Source: Planococcus liqunii (GTDB taxonomy: Bacteria; Bacillota; Bacilli; Bacillales_A; Planococcaceae). Taken from it: a stretch of 64,000 nt of DNA. Of the stretch, positions 18,151-27,693 are shown in pieces (the stretch's first letter is position 1; each line of letters begins with the position of its first letter). The notes below the pieces were generated by a model, which saw only the letters and a list, made by a program, of their open reading frames with translations, searched no databases and was not told where the DNA came from. The position numbers and the translations under genes are program-made. The stretch is from NCBI RefSeq assembly GCF_030413595.1, contig NZ_CP129238.1, forward strand, positions 2,356,001-2,420,000, read 5' to 3'.

Positions 18151-19347
18151 TTAGTTGATTGTCCAAGGTGTATTGTTGGTTGCTACCGGTGTTTTCAGGG
18201 GCATTGTAAAATCATACTCCAGCCACTGCGGTTGTTTTGTATTGGCCAATTGAACTTGCTTGCCGTAAGATTTGGCTGTCATGGCAAAACTTTCAATCAT
18301 GCGCTGGGCATCTATTTCTTCCATAGAAGAGAAATCAAAAGGCGATTGAAATTCGATTTGGACGAGATCATCCGTTTCGGTCACTGAAAAAGCGATATCT
18401 TTTGGCAGTGTGCTTTTCTGGAAATCATTCGGCGAATCTTGCATGGCTTGAAACGCTTCAGTAGCCGTTTCAAAAGGCATGCCATATCCAGGCGCTAAAT
18501 AAGTTTCTCCAGCCGCTGTAGTATACGCGTAAAAGGCAACATTTTTTACATCTGTCACAACCGGTTCCATCGGTCCAATCCCTTCGAACTCCACCGGACT
18601 GCCGTCTTCATTCAATACCGCTACTTGACCGGCATCACGGAAAGTTTCCTGCAATGTAGACGTATAAACGCCGATGCTTGCAGAAGCCAGATCGTACTGG
18701 TGGTCGCTTGGAAGTATATGCTCGGCTCCTTCAGGGCCCATGGCAATTCTGCCCGCATAAGGATGGTATTCATCAAAGCCAAGGGCTTGTTCATCAATTT
18801 GGCTCGCGTACTGATTATACAGTTCAACGGTATTCGGATTTTCCTTGCCGAAGTCCTTCATGATCTGGGCATCCGGAATCAAAAAAGAAAGCGGAATGAC
18901 AAATGCATTTTCAGTAACCCCAATCGTAAAAAGCGTATGCCCTTCCATGTCTTCATCGTAAATGGATATGCGGGCTGCCCCGGCATCTTCAGATTCCATA
19001 ATGGACGTCTCTGCATCACCGGTTGCCGCGTTTTCTTCCTGAAGCGTCCGATCTTCTGCTGATTCCGCGGTAGAAGCTGCAGACTGGTCTGCTCCGCTTT
19101 CCGTACTTTGTTCGTTCTGGGCTGAATCCATACCGCTTTGGCTTAATATCGAGGCAACCAATATCCCGATGGTGATAAAAGCAAGAGCCGCTACGAGCAG
19201 AGGCAGCCACTGTTTCTGCCGTTTGCGGGCAGGTTCTTTTGGGGTTAAACGCCGGTAAACTTCCTCTTTTGGCCGGTCGTCTCGGATAGCGGGGAAATCG
19301 CGCAGCAAATTCTCGATGTGCTCATCATCCCAGTTGTTATGTGGCAT
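18151..19347 (-). CDS. rsiX: Anti-sigma factor RsiX-like, single-pass membrane protein
   Basis: A 398-residue protein: cytosolic head (1-47, beginning with WDDEHIENLLRDFP, like RsiX), membrane helix (about 48-70), an acidic Ser/Glu/Ala-rich linker (about 72-115), then an external domain with GerMN/sigma-regulator-like composition. It overlaps the end of sigX by 11 bases and follows resE, exactly as rsiX does in B. subtilis. It should hold SigX at the membrane. Confidence 0.85.
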   Translation of the reverse strand: MPHNNWDDEHIENLLRDFPAIRDDRPKEEVYRRLTPKEPARKRQKQWLPLLVAALAFITIGILVASILSQSGMDSAQNEQSTESGADQSAASTAESAEDRTLQEENAATGDAETSIMESEDAGAARISIYDEDMEGHTLFTIGVTENAFVIPLSFLIPDAQIMKDFGKENPNTVELYNQYASQIDEQALGFDEYHPYAGRIAMGPEGAEHILPSDHQYDLASASIGVYTSTLQETFRDAGQVAVLNEDGSPVEFEGIGPMEPVVTDVKNVAFYAYTTAAGETYLAPGYGMPFETATEAFQAMQDSPNDFQKSTLPKDIAFSVTETDDLVQIEFQSPFDFSSMEEIDAQRMIESFAMTAKSYGKQVQLANTKQPQWLEYDFTMPLKTPVATNNTPWTIN

Positions 19348-19870
19348 TTGCCTCTCCCCCTTCCTTAGAGGATAATTTTTCTCGCAGCGCTTTTATGGCA
19401 CGATGCTGGGTGGTTTTGACTTTCCCTTCACTCCAACCCAGCACCTCAGCTGTTTCTGCAATCGATAAATCTTGGAAGAAACGCATGATGATGACCATTT
19501 TCTGGTCCCCTGTACATTGATCCAACGTCTTGTATAGCAATATTTTGTCTTCATTTAAAGAAGCCACTTCTTCCGGTATGCGATCTGGGGAAGTCAGTTG
19601 CTGGGTTTCCCAGTCAAAATGCTCAGCTGAATGCTTTTTGCGGACTGCCGTTTTGCGGAAATGGTCAATTGCTACATTTTTGGCAATGGAAAAAAGCCAG
19701 GTTTTTTCGGAACTCTTTCCTTCAAACCGGTCATAAGCCTTAAAGACCCGAATATAAACTTCGTGCATCAAATCTTCCGATAAATGACGGTTTTTCACCA
19801 AATAAATGAGAAATTGGAACACGTCCTGATGATAGTCATCATACAAGCGATGGAAAACGGAGTCATCCAT
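19337..19870 (-). CDS. sigX: ECF sigma factor SigX
   Basis: A 177-residue sigma-70 with only region 2 (DVFQFLIYLVKNRHLSEDLMHEVYIRVF) and region 4 (SIAETAEVLGWSEGKVKTTQHRAIKAL). In B. subtilis SigX controls cell-surface charge genes (dlt, pss) against cationic peptides. ATG with GGGGGAG upstream. It lies downstream of resE with a short gap and is co-transcribed with rsiX. Confidence 0.88.
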   Translation of the reverse strand: MDDSVFHRLYDDYHQDVFQFLIYLVKNRHLSEDLMHEVYIRVFKAYDRFEGKSSEKTWLFSIAKNVAIDHFRKTAVRKKHSAEHFDWETQQLTSPDRIPEEVASLNEDKILLYKTLDQCTGDQKMVIIMRFFQDLSIAETAEVLGWSEGKVKTTQHRAIKALREKLSSKEGGEANAT

Positions 19871-19915
19871 ACACTCCCCCCGTTCTATGAATTAGTCGTC
19901 TCTGATTACAAAAAG

Positions 19916-21697
19916 TTACATCTTTTTAAGAGGCAGCAGGAAAACGAATGATGTCCCTTTTCCAACCGTGCTCTCTGCATAAATTTTTCCGTCATGCGCA
20001 TTGATGATGTTGCTGGCAATCGCAAGCCCTAATCCTGTACCGCTTTTGCCGAGCGTTCTCGCTTTGTCGGCTTTATAGAAACGTTCAAAAACATATTGCA
20101 GGTCTTCTTCGGGAATTCCGATTCCTGTATCATTCACGGAGACCTTGGCATACCCTTGTTCTTGTTCGACTTTGACAATCACTTGTCCTCCTGCCGGTGT
20201 ATGGCGGAGCGCATTGTCGATTAAGTTTGTCATTACTTGTTCAATGCGGTCTTCATCAATTTCAGCTGCGGCCCAGTCGTCCAACTCGGTCGTGAACGAA
20301 AGCTGAACGCCTGTTTCTTTAGCTGCCTGAGAGAATTTTAAAGTCATTCGTTCAATCACTTCATTGAATTGTACCAGTTCTTTGTAAAGGCGCATATAGC
20401 CGGATTCCATGCGGGCAAGATTCAGCAGATCGGTTACAAGCCTTCCCATTCGCTGGGATTCTTCGTAAATGATTTTTGTCATTTCGCGGCGCTCTTCCTC
20501 GGTCGCACCGACATCGTCAAGAAGCGCTTCACTGTACCCTTGCAGCATGGCAATCGGTGTCCGCAATTCATGCGACACATTGGCGATAAAATCTTCCCGC
20601 AGTTTTTCCAAGCGATGCTGCTCGGTCATATTGTGCAAAACCGCGACCGCTCCCCTGACAGAATCTCCGCTGTATAACGGGCTGAACGTAATGGCGTAGT
20701 AAGCGCCTTCCATTTCGAGTTCTTCCTGAATTTCCTCTTCGTAATCGAGCACATGCTCCAGCATATGGATCATTTCAGAAGGGAGCGGCTCCCCTTTTTC
20801 TACGCCTCTTTTCATCAGCCATTGCTGCAGCAATTTTTCAGCAGGCGGGTTGCTTAAAAGAATGGTGCCATCTTGATTAAACGTAATCACGGCATCCGCC
20901 ATTGAAGTCAAGATGCTTGAAAGCTGTTCTTTTTCCTGGTTGATCACTTCAACGTGATGCTTTAACTGGCGGCCCATTTGGTTGAACGCGGTAGCCAGTT
21001 GTCCGATTTCATCGCTTGAAGTTGCGCGGACTTTTGTATCAAAGTTTCCTTTCGCCAACTCAAAGGCGCCTTCACGCATTTTCCGGAGCGGAGAAGTGAT
21101 ACGCGTTGATAAAAAGAAAGCAAAAAATGTCGTTAAAATAAAGGCGATAAAAGCAGAAAGAAATACGATGTTTGTGGTCCGCTCCGCGGTACGGTCCATT
21201 ACTTCAAGTGACTGGTAGATGAACACCGTTCCGTGTTTCTGCTCTATGGTCTGCAATGGGCTGGCGAGCACGATATAGGATTCCAGCATGTCTTCTTCGG
21301 TCAATGACGGAAGAAGCATTTCCTTCATGACAGTTTCATCGGTTTCGAACACTTTTTGGAAATCCGGTTCGTTCAAAATTTCTTCCCTCAGCTGGTCCCC
21401 GTTGATGCCATTATGGATAAAATAGGTACTTTCATGAGGGGCTGCCGCTATGACGGCGTTTGTTTCCGGCCCCAAAATATCGTCAATCACCGTCAGCGAT
21501 ATATTGACTTCTGCGTGGTCGTTGAAAATTGAGGCAATCGTATCTGCTTCTTTTGTCAACGTCTCTTCTACTGCTTCGCTGTGGTAGTTCCCAAGAAACT
21601 CCAATAATAGTACCGTAACAATAAAAAGGACAAAGGAAACGAGAAGCAGTATTGTGATCCACAGCTTCCCGACTACACTATTCCATATTCTATTCAT
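19916..21697 (-). CDS. resE: Sensor histidine kinase ResE
   Basis: A 593-residue membrane kinase with two membrane helices (about 12-34 and 172-192) around an external sensor domain, HAMP (about 195-250), PAS (about 260-350), HisKA with phosphorylated His in FIANVSHELRTPI, and HATPase with N box (NLIDNALRHT), G1 (VNDTGIGIP) and G2 (GTGLGLAI). In B. subtilis ResE senses low oxygen and nitric oxide. Overlaps the resD end by 8 bases. Confidence 0.93.
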   Translation of the reverse strand: MNRIWNSVVGKLWITILLLVSFVLFIVTVLLLEFLGNYHSEAVEETLTKEADTIASIFNDHAEVNISLTVIDDILGPETNAVIAAAPHESTYFIHNGINGDQLREEILNEPDFQKVFETDETVMKEMLLPSLTEEDMLESYIVLASPLQTIEQKHGTVFIYQSLEVMDRTAERTTNIVFLSAFIAFILTTFFAFFLSTRITSPLRKMREGAFELAKGNFDTKVRATSSDEIGQLATAFNQMGRQLKHHVEVINQEKEQLSSILTSMADAVITFNQDGTILLSNPPAEKLLQQWLMKRGVEKGEPLPSEMIHMLEHVLDYEEEIQEELEMEGAYYAITFSPLYSGDSVRGAVAVLHNMTEQHRLEKLREDFIANVSHELRTPIAMLQGYSEALLDDVGATEEERREMTKIIYEESQRMGRLVTDLLNLARMESGYMRLYKELVQFNEVIERMTLKFSQAAKETGVQLSFTTELDDWAAAEIDEDRIEQVMTNLIDNALRHTPAGGQVIVKVEQEQGYAKVSVNDTGIGIPEEDLQYVFERFYKADKARTLGKSGTGLGLAIASNIINAHDGKIYAESTVGKGTSFVFLLPLKKM

Positions 21698-22406
21698 TTC
21701 CTACCTCAAATTTATAGCCTACGCCCCAAACGGTAACAATCATCTTGGCCGCCGATTCCGATACGCGGTTCAGTTTTTCCCGCAATCGTTTCACATGGGT
21801 ATCGACAGTCCGTAAATCACCGAAAAAGTCGTAATGCCAAACTTCTTTCAGCAAATGTTCCCGGTCAAATACTTTATCCGGAGATTTCGCCAGGAAATAC
21901 AATAGTTCGTATTCTTTCGGCGTTAAATTTACTTCGACATTATCCGCCGTGACGCGATGCGCGTCATGGTCAATGGTTAAATGAGGGAACACGACCAAGT
22001 CTTTTGAAACAGAAGAATTCGTCACAGGCGAATACGCTGATGACCGGCGCAAAATTGCTTTTACACGCAGCACGACTTCCCTCGGACTGAACGGCTTGAC
22101 GATGTAATCATCCGCACCGGACTCAAACCCTTCGACCCGGTTTGCTTCCTCGCCTTTAGCTGTCAGCATGATGATTGGCGTCATTTTCTTTTCACGGAGT
22201 TCCGTGCTGACTTCGATGCCGTCTTTTTCAGGCATCATCAAATCCAGCAGTATACAATGGTAATCTTTTTCTGTCGCCATCTCCAAAGCCTGGACGCCAT
22301 TTTCTGCTTCCTCAACGATATAGCCTTCACGCTCTAAATACATTTTCAGCAAACGGCGAATCCTTTCTTCGTCGTCTACAACCAATATTGTAATTTCTTC
22401 AGACAT
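21690..22406 (-). CDS. resD: Response regulator ResD
   Basis: A 238-residue OmpR-type regulator: receiver domain with VVDDEERI, phospho-acceptor in CILLDLMMPEKDG, Lys in VKPFSPREVV, then a winged-helix DNA-binding domain ending VWGVGYKFE. Partner of ResE; activates genes of aerobic and anaerobic respiration in B. subtilis. Start ATG at 22404-22406 follows GGAGGGG; the twelve codons upstream lack a site. A terminator and repeat separate it from resC, so it probably has its own promoter. Confidence 0.94.
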   Translation of the reverse strand: MSEEITILVVDDEERIRRLLKMYLEREGYIVEEAENGVQALEMATEKDYHCILLDLMMPEKDGIEVSTELREKKMTPIIMLTAKGEEANRVEGFESGADDYIVKPFSPREVVLRVKAILRRSSAYSPVTNSSVSKDLVVFPHLTIDHDAHRVTADNVEVNLTPKEYELLYFLAKSPDKVFDREHLLKEVWHYDFFGDLRTVDTHVKRLREKLNRVSESAAKMIVTVWGVGYKFEVGNE

Positions 22407-22460
22407 TGTAAACCCCTCCAACTTTTGTCTCTTACTCCTCATTGTACCGCCAATATTTGC

Positions 22461-22500
22461 AAAAATAAATAAAAAGCCTTTTCCACTAGTGGAAAAGGCT
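22461..22500 (-). terminator. Terminator between resC and resD
   Basis: A perfect 26-base palindrome AGCCTTTTCCACT... (22475-22500) followed on the minus strand by TTTTTATTTATTTTT. It ends the resABC transcript before resD. Confidence 0.85.
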
Positions 22501-22547
22501 CATTAGTTTGTCCAGATAAAGGCGCTGACCTCTTTCTTGCCCAGCTG

Positions 22548-22693
22548 CAGCTTTAACTCCTCGAAGTTAAAGCTATCTCACTTAAAACTCATGCTCCTCA
22601 GCACCGCATGCTTCGTCGCAAAGGCATGGCGCAAATTTCATTTGGCCATAACTTGCCTGTCGGAGCTGGACAGGCGCTTCCGCTTTTCTTTTT
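22548..22693 (-). repeat. REP-A dispersed repeat copy
   Basis: Read on the minus strand it begins AGAAAAGCGGAAGCGCCTG and continues TCCAGCTCCGACAGGC and GTTATG, like the copies near 8.5 and 51.4 kb; the middle differs. It overlaps the last codon of resC and fills the resC-resD gap. Confidence 0.65.
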
Positions 22694-23876
22694 AAGCATA
22701 AGAGTGCAAGCCGGCGATGATCAAGTTGACCGCTACCAGGTTGAACATGATAATCGCAAAGCCGACTACGCCAAGCCATGCAGATTTTTCGCCGTGCCAT
22801 CCTTTTCCAAGGCGCAGGTGAAGATACGCTGCATAGAACAGCCAAGTAACCAATGCCCATACTTCTTTAGGATCCCAGCCCCAGAAACGGGACCAGGCAA
22901 TTTGAGCCCAAATCATCGCAAAGATCAAAGCGCCTAAAGAGAATAGCGGGAATCCGATAATGACTGCACGGTAGCCGATTTCATCCATCAGCTGTAAATT
23001 GACGTTTTTGACGAATGGCTTAAAGATTGCCGCAATGCGTTTTCTGGCTACTAGCCGGATGATCCAGTAAAGAATCGTACCGAATACAAACGACCAGAAA
23101 ACCGTTGTCAATTTGCTGGCATTTACGACTGCCGGTGTTTCCACCCATGGCGTCATTGTGCCTTCTGTCAACTGGACATATTCGTTCATACCGAATACTG
23201 GCGGCATGTTGTACGTAATCTCGGTTTCAACATCTTTTTCATCAATGTACGTAAAGTCGGCTTCATAGTCCGTCAAAGTGAAATATGTGCTCGAAATGAC
23301 AAACCCTAAAACAATAACCAACGAATACATAATGGCTTCCAAGAAAAAGCGCTGTTTCGAATTTTTCTTCATGTCTACTACTTTCAACAGATAAATCAAT
23401 CCTGCAGCAGCGCTGATGGCCAGGACGCCTTCAGCAATTACTACGGTGCTTACATGGATTGCAAGCCAGTTTGTTTGAAGCGCCGGAATCAACGGGCTGA
23501 CTTCACTTGGGAACATACTTGCAAACGCAATGATCAGCAGCGCAACCGGCAAAACAATCATGCCAATGATTGGCGTTTTGTATAGCGCATAAATCACGAT
23601 AAATCCGCCTACCAATGTCATGCCGAACGCTGTCGTGAATTCAAACATATTGCTGAGCGGGGGATGGCCAGTTGCGCCCCATCTTGTGAAGAAGTAACCC
23701 AGATTGGCCAGAAAGCCGAGAATGGTAATGGCAAACGCCACTTTCCCCCAGCGATTTTCAGAATCGAATGATCTTTCTTTATTTCCTTTTACAGCTCCGC
23801 CGAATACAAATGAAGCAATCAAATAAGCAATGAATGCTACATAAAGTAGATTGGAGCTAATGTCTGCTAAACTCAT
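22692..23876 (-). CDS. resC: Cytochrome c biogenesis protein ResC (CcsA/CcsB type)
   Basis: A 394-residue polytopic membrane protein of system II cytochrome c maturation, which exports and attaches haem together with ResB. The tryptophan-rich WWD-like signature WGWDPKEVWAL is present, with flanking His residues. Start overlaps the resB stop by 4 bases (ATGA). Third gene of resABC. Confidence 0.94.
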   Translation of the reverse strand: MSLADISSNLLYVAFIAYLIASFVFGGAVKGNKERSFDSENRWGKVAFAITILGFLANLGYFFTRWGATGHPPLSNMFEFTTAFGMTLVGGFIVIYALYKTPIIGMIVLPVALLIIAFASMFPSEVSPLIPALQTNWLAIHVSTVVIAEGVLAISAAAGLIYLLKVVDMKKNSKQRFFLEAIMYSLVIVLGFVISSTYFTLTDYEADFTYIDEKDVETEITYNMPPVFGMNEYVQLTEGTMTPWVETPAVVNASKLTTVFWSFVFGTILYWIIRLVARKRIAAIFKPFVKNVNLQLMDEIGYRAVIIGFPLFSLGALIFAMIWAQIAWSRFWGWDPKEVWALVTWLFYAAYLHLRLGKGWHGEKSAWLGVVGFAIIMFNLVAVNLIIAGLHSYA

Positions 23877-25525
23877 GACAATGCCTCACCTTCCTCTTTC
23901 TGCTGTTTCTCAATTTCCTCCTGCTGGTCACGGTAAGCAGGAAGCGACGCATATTCTGTAACTTGATCGAGATCTTTCTTCAAACCAAACCAGTTTTTGT
24001 TTGTATGGCCTGCCAAAAGAATCTCGCCATCCGCTTTTTGCTGAATCCAGAAACGGCGATGGTTAAAGTACATTCCCTGCGCCACACCAATCATGAAAAT
24101 CAGGCCGCCTAAGCCTAGAATCGGCAAAGTACGGTCTTTCCGAATGGTCAAACCGGAAACATCACGTGTTTCTGCACTTTGGAAGGCCAGTTTGTATTGG
24201 TTTTCCCCTAACGGCTCCACTGTATTCTGAATGGTGATAAAGCTTGTTTCTCCACCTGGCGTTTCAGGCGTTGTCATTTCCACTAAAAATCCTGGGTTGT
24301 TTGGAAGCGGCGTTGCTGTTTGAGGTTCGCCGTTTTCAAATCCGGAAAAGTCAGGGTAATAGCCAAGCAATTTAACAGTAGAACCATTCTCCAGTTCGTA
24401 ATCGTTTTTCGGATTGATCAAATCAATCGTCAACTCGCCAAAGCTTTCTTCTGTTTCTTTATTGGTCAGCGCGAAAGTCATGGCTTTCAATTCGTTCAAT
24501 TTGAAGTCCATTTGGTAAATGGCATAGCCGTCAAACTTCAACGGCTGGTTGACGCGGATCGCTGATTCGTCGATTTTCTCCAAATCAGCGGCGCCCGGAA
24601 GGCTATCTTCCGGCTTTTTGTAGAGGATGACATCGGTTTGATAGTTTTTGGCAACTGCTCCCACCCGTTCGATGGCCTCTTCAAATACCGCATCATCTTC
24701 GGTGTTGTATGTTTCCATCTCAAAGTTCTTGCTTTCCAGCGTGTAGCCCGGCGCTTCTGGAATCGCTCTTGTCTCACCTTCACGGATCCATAAGGTTTCG
24801 TCCACATAGAAACCTGGCATCATGCGCAGCATAACACCTACCAGGAAAATGATAAGTCCGATGTGATTGACGTAAGGGCCCCATCTGGAAAACCGGCCTT
24901 TTTCCGCCAACAATCCGTTTTTGTCTCGTGATACATTGTATTTCAATTCTTTTAACTTCGCTTCCGCCTTATCCAAGGTATCTTCAGCACCATTGCCTTC
25001 AGCGTATATGCGCTGCTTGTTCATAAAACTTGCATGGCGTAGAACCCGCTGGTTTTTCAATGAGCGATAAAGCGGAACAAAACGGTCCAAACTCGCAATG
25101 ATCAACGAAATAGCCAGCATGCCCACTAGGATAATAAACCAGAATGAACTGTAAAGATCATGGAATCCCAAGAAATGATAAACACGGCCGACACTGCCGT
25201 ATACATCGGCATAATAAGCTTGAATTGTTTCAGCATTTCTGACCGGCACATCCACGTATTGTTCTTGAGGCAAGATTGTTCCGATTGCAGCGGCGACAAG
25301 TATGACGATAATCAGGCTGACGCCGACTTTTACACTGGAAAAGAAATTCCAGATTTTATCTACAATCGTTTTGTTGTACGTTTGCGACCGTCTGGCGGTT
25401 CCTTCATAGCGCATATCCACTAATTTGCTGTTCTGCTCTTTTTCCGTCAAAGACCGCCCGCAGGATTCGCATAATACCGTTCCGGGCGGATTAACATGGC
25501 CGCACTTGCATTGCATTTTCTCCAT
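23873..25525 (-). CDS. resB: Cytochrome c biogenesis protein ResB
   Basis: A 550-residue membrane protein, the haem-handling partner of ResC. It starts with a zinc-ribbon (CKCGHVNPPG...CESCGRSL, residues 5-25), then three N-terminal membrane helices, a large external domain (about 245-460) and a final helix. ResB of this type commonly carries such a ribbon in Bacilli. Lies 14 bases downstream of resA. Confidence 0.93.
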   Translation of the reverse strand: MEKMQCKCGHVNPPGTVLCESCGRSLTEKEQNSKLVDMRYEGTARRSQTYNKTIVDKIWNFFSSVKVGVSLIIVILVAAAIGTILPQEQYVDVPVRNAETIQAYYADVYGSVGRVYHFLGFHDLYSSFWFIILVGMLAISLIIASLDRFVPLYRSLKNQRVLRHASFMNKQRIYAEGNGAEDTLDKAEAKLKELKYNVSRDKNGLLAEKGRFSRWGPYVNHIGLIIFLVGVMLRMMPGFYVDETLWIREGETRAIPEAPGYTLESKNFEMETYNTEDDAVFEEAIERVGAVAKNYQTDVILYKKPEDSLPGAADLEKIDESAIRVNQPLKFDGYAIYQMDFKLNELKAMTFALTNKETEESFGELTIDLINPKNDYELENGSTVKLLGYYPDFSGFENGEPQTATPLPNNPGFLVEMTTPETPGGETSFITIQNTVEPLGENQYKLAFQSAETRDVSGLTIRKDRTLPILGLGGLIFMIGVAQGMYFNHRRFWIQQKADGEILLAGHTNKNWFGLKKDLDQVTEYASLPAYRDQQEEIEKQQKEEGEALS

Positions 25526-25539
25526 CCGAAAAAAACTCC

Positions 25540-26088
25540 TTATTCGGGTTTAATTTCTTCCATAAACCCTTTGATGTCTTGCTCAGTCATTTCACCTGTA
25601 ATAACCCGCTCAATTTCCCCTTCCGGGTTCACCAATACCGTTGTCGGCAACGGTATGATGTTATAAGCAGTCATGACGCTTTTTGTTTTGTCGATGACAA
25701 CCGGGAAAGACAATTTGTATTGATCAGCAAAGTTTTGGACTTCAAATTCAGACTGGGCAATATTGACAGCGAGAACTTGGACACCTTGATCTTTAAACTG
25801 TTCATACTGGCGGTCCATTGCAGGCATTTCTTTCGCGCATGGTTTGCACCAGGTTCCCCAGAAATTCAGAAATACGCCCTGCCCTTCGTAATCGGACAAT
25901 TTGTGAGTATTCCCTTCCAGGTCCACCAGTGAGAAATCAGGCGCTTTGTCTCCGGCTTTAAGCACTGAGACATCTTCTGCTGTTGCATTGTTATAAAGTG
26001 TATAGCCAATGGCAGCGATCATTAAAAGCAAAATAACTGTACGCATAATCAGCCTGTTCTGCTTTTTCTTATTTTTCTTTTCGTTCAA
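25540..26088 (-). CDS. resA: Thiol-disulfide oxidoreductase ResA
   Basis: Membrane-anchored thioredoxin-fold protein that reduces apocytochrome c for haem attachment. A signal anchor (about 12-30) precedes the redox domain with WCKPC in FWGTWCKPCAKEMP. The TTG at 26086-26088 is chosen because GGAGGAATAACA precedes it and the 182 residues fit the family; an in-frame TTG upstream overlaps the promoter -10. First gene of resABC. Confidence 0.94.
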   Translation of the reverse strand: MNEKKNKKKQNRLIMRTVILLLMIAAIGYTLYNNATAEDVSVLKAGDKAPDFSLVDLEGNTHKLSDYEGQGVFLNFWGTWCKPCAKEMPAMDRQYEQFKDQGVQVLAVNIAQSEFEVQNFADQYKLSFPVVIDKTKSVMTAYNIIPLPTTVLVNPEGEIERVITGEMTEQDIKGFMEEIKPE

Positions 26089-26123
26089 TGTTATTCCTCC
26101 TTCGAGGTATGAATGCAAATCCA

Positions 26124-26132
26124 ATTATAGCA
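26124..26132 (-). promoter_or_regulatory. Extended -10 promoter of resA
   Basis: TGCTATAAT on the minus strand, 36 bases upstream of the resA start. No good -35 hexamer is visible, consistent with an extended -10 promoter. Confidence 0.55.
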
Positions 26133-26178
26133 AAGTTTCAAAGGCTTAAAGGACGGAGTTTTGAAGGGTTTGTGAACG

Positions 26179-26910
26179 TTAATTGCGCTTTCCGGTCTCA
26201 GCCATGACGCGCAGCAATTTCACTTCGTGGGCTGTCAATTCTCTTGATTCTCCTGCATTCAAGCCTTTCAAGGTCAGAAATGCAAATTGCTCGCGGCTCA
26301 GTTTCTGGACCGGGAATCCAATAGCGTCAAACATTCTGCGCACTTGGCGGTTACGCCCTTCGTGGATCGTGATTTGGACAATCGCTTTGCCTGTTTTCTT
26401 GTCTGCAGACAATTGTTTGACTCTCGCAGGCGCCGTCATGCCGTCTTCAAGCTTGATGCCGCGTTCAAGTTTTTGCAGGTCCTCACGTGCCGGAACCCCT
26501 TTTAAGCGCGCCACGTAAGTTTTATCCATTTCAAACTTCGGATGCGTCAGCATATTCGCAAATTCGCCGTCATTTGTCATAATCAATAATCCCGACGTGT
26601 CGTAATCCAGTCGGCCAACCGGATAAATCCGTTTGTCGATATCATCAAAGAAATCCGTGACGACTTTCCGGTTTTTATCGTCGCTGACTGCTGAAATAAC
26701 GCCGCGGGGCTTATAGAATAAATAATAGACTTTTTGTTCTTTCTCCAGCTGAACGCCTTCGACTTCAATCGTGTCGTTTTGCGTCACTTTTGTCCCTAAT
26801 TCTTTTACCACTTTGCCGTTTACCCGTACTTTTCCATCCAATATTAATTGCTCCGACTTCCGTCTTGAAGCTACACCTGCATGAGCAAGCATTTTTTGTA
26901 ATCTCTCCAT
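26179..26910 (-). CDS. rluB: 23S rRNA pseudouridine synthase RluB
   Basis: A 243-residue enzyme with an S4 RNA-binding domain (MERLQKMLAHAGVASRR, residues 1-60) and the RluB/RsuA catalytic core with Asp in VGRLDYDTSGLLIMTNDG and HEGRNRQVRRM. Isomerises a uridine in 23S rRNA domain V. In B. subtilis it follows dacB-spmA-spmB; here scpB is the next gene upstream, those three being absent. Confidence 0.94.
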   Translation of the reverse strand: MERLQKMLAHAGVASRRKSEQLILDGKVRVNGKVVKELGTKVTQNDTIEVEGVQLEKEQKVYYLFYKPRGVISAVSDDKNRKVVTDFFDDIDKRIYPVGRLDYDTSGLLIMTNDGEFANMLTHPKFEMDKTYVARLKGVPAREDLQKLERGIKLEDGMTAPARVKQLSADKKTGKAIVQITIHEGRNRQVRRMFDAIGFPVQKLSREQFAFLTLKGLNAGESRELTAHEVKLLRVMAETGKRN

Positions 26911-27051
26911 AAGTCACCTCATTGATTTTTTTAGACATACAAAAGCAGAAGCAGGATCAGCTCTCAAACATACTTTCTTCCGTTCGTCTCACTCGGAATT
27001 ATGTCACATTTCGTCGAAAAGCGAAAGTACATAGCTCAATTGCTTCCCCAT

Positions 27052-27087
27052 AAAAAGCAAAGAAGACTGCTTGAAATCGCAGTCTTC
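27052..27087 (-). terminator. Terminator of scpAB
   Basis: Minus-strand stem GAAGACTGC / GCAGTCTTC, loop of eight, followed by TTTGCTTTTT, 16 bases after the scpB stop. Confidence 0.8.
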
Positions 27088-27102
27088 CCAGGGGTCCGAA
27101 TA

Positions 27103-27693
27103 TCATGCTTCCGCTTCTTGCTTAAACGTCTCCTGAAACTTTGTCATAAACAAATCCGTTTCTTCTTCCGCGTTTTGTTCGCCTTCCTCCGGCAAAGGAG
27201 GCAATTCGCCCAAGTCTTTCAACCCGAAATAATTCAAGAATTCATTGGTAGTGCCGTATAAAATAGCGCGCCCGGTGCCTTCCGCACGCCCCATTTCCTG
27301 AATTAGCCCTTTGGCAGCCAGCGTGTGCAAAGGCTTCTCGCTTTTGACGCCGCGCAAATCTTCCACTTCCAACCGGGTTAGCGGCTGTTTGTATGCCACA
27401 ATGGCCAGCACTTCTAAGGAAGCCTGTGACAAGGCTTGAGACGTCGGGTTTTCCACCAGTTTTTGAATCGTCTCTGCTGCTTCCGGCTTTGTCACCAGCT
27501 GGTAAACTCCGGCCAACTCTTTCAGCATGATGCCGCTCTCCGGCTGTTTGTATCTTTGTGTCAATTCTTCGACACTTGACAAAATGTCCACTTTTTCTGC
27601 TTCCGTTAGAAATTGCAGTTGTTTCATTGTTAAGCCGTCATCGCCGGCTACAAATAGCAGCGCTTCTAATTTACTCGAAAGAGTCGTCTTCAT
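27103..27693 (-). CDS. scpB: Segregation and condensation protein ScpB
   Basis: A 196-residue winged-helix protein, dimeric accessory subunit of the SMC condensin. Conserved segments QALSQASLEVLAIVAYKQP and VEDLRGVKSEKPLHTL are visible. The start lies 23 bases inside the end of scpA, so the two are translationally coupled. Confidence 0.95.
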   Translation of the reverse strand: MKTTLSSKLEALLFVAGDDGLTMKQLQFLTEAEKVDILSSVEELTQRYKQPESGIMLKELAGVYQLVTKPEAAETIQKLVENPTSQALSQASLEVLAIVAYKQPLTRLEVEDLRGVKSEKPLHTLAAKGLIQEMGRAEGTGRAILYGTTNEFLNYFGLKDLGELPPLPEEGEQNAEEETDLFMTKFQETFKQEAEA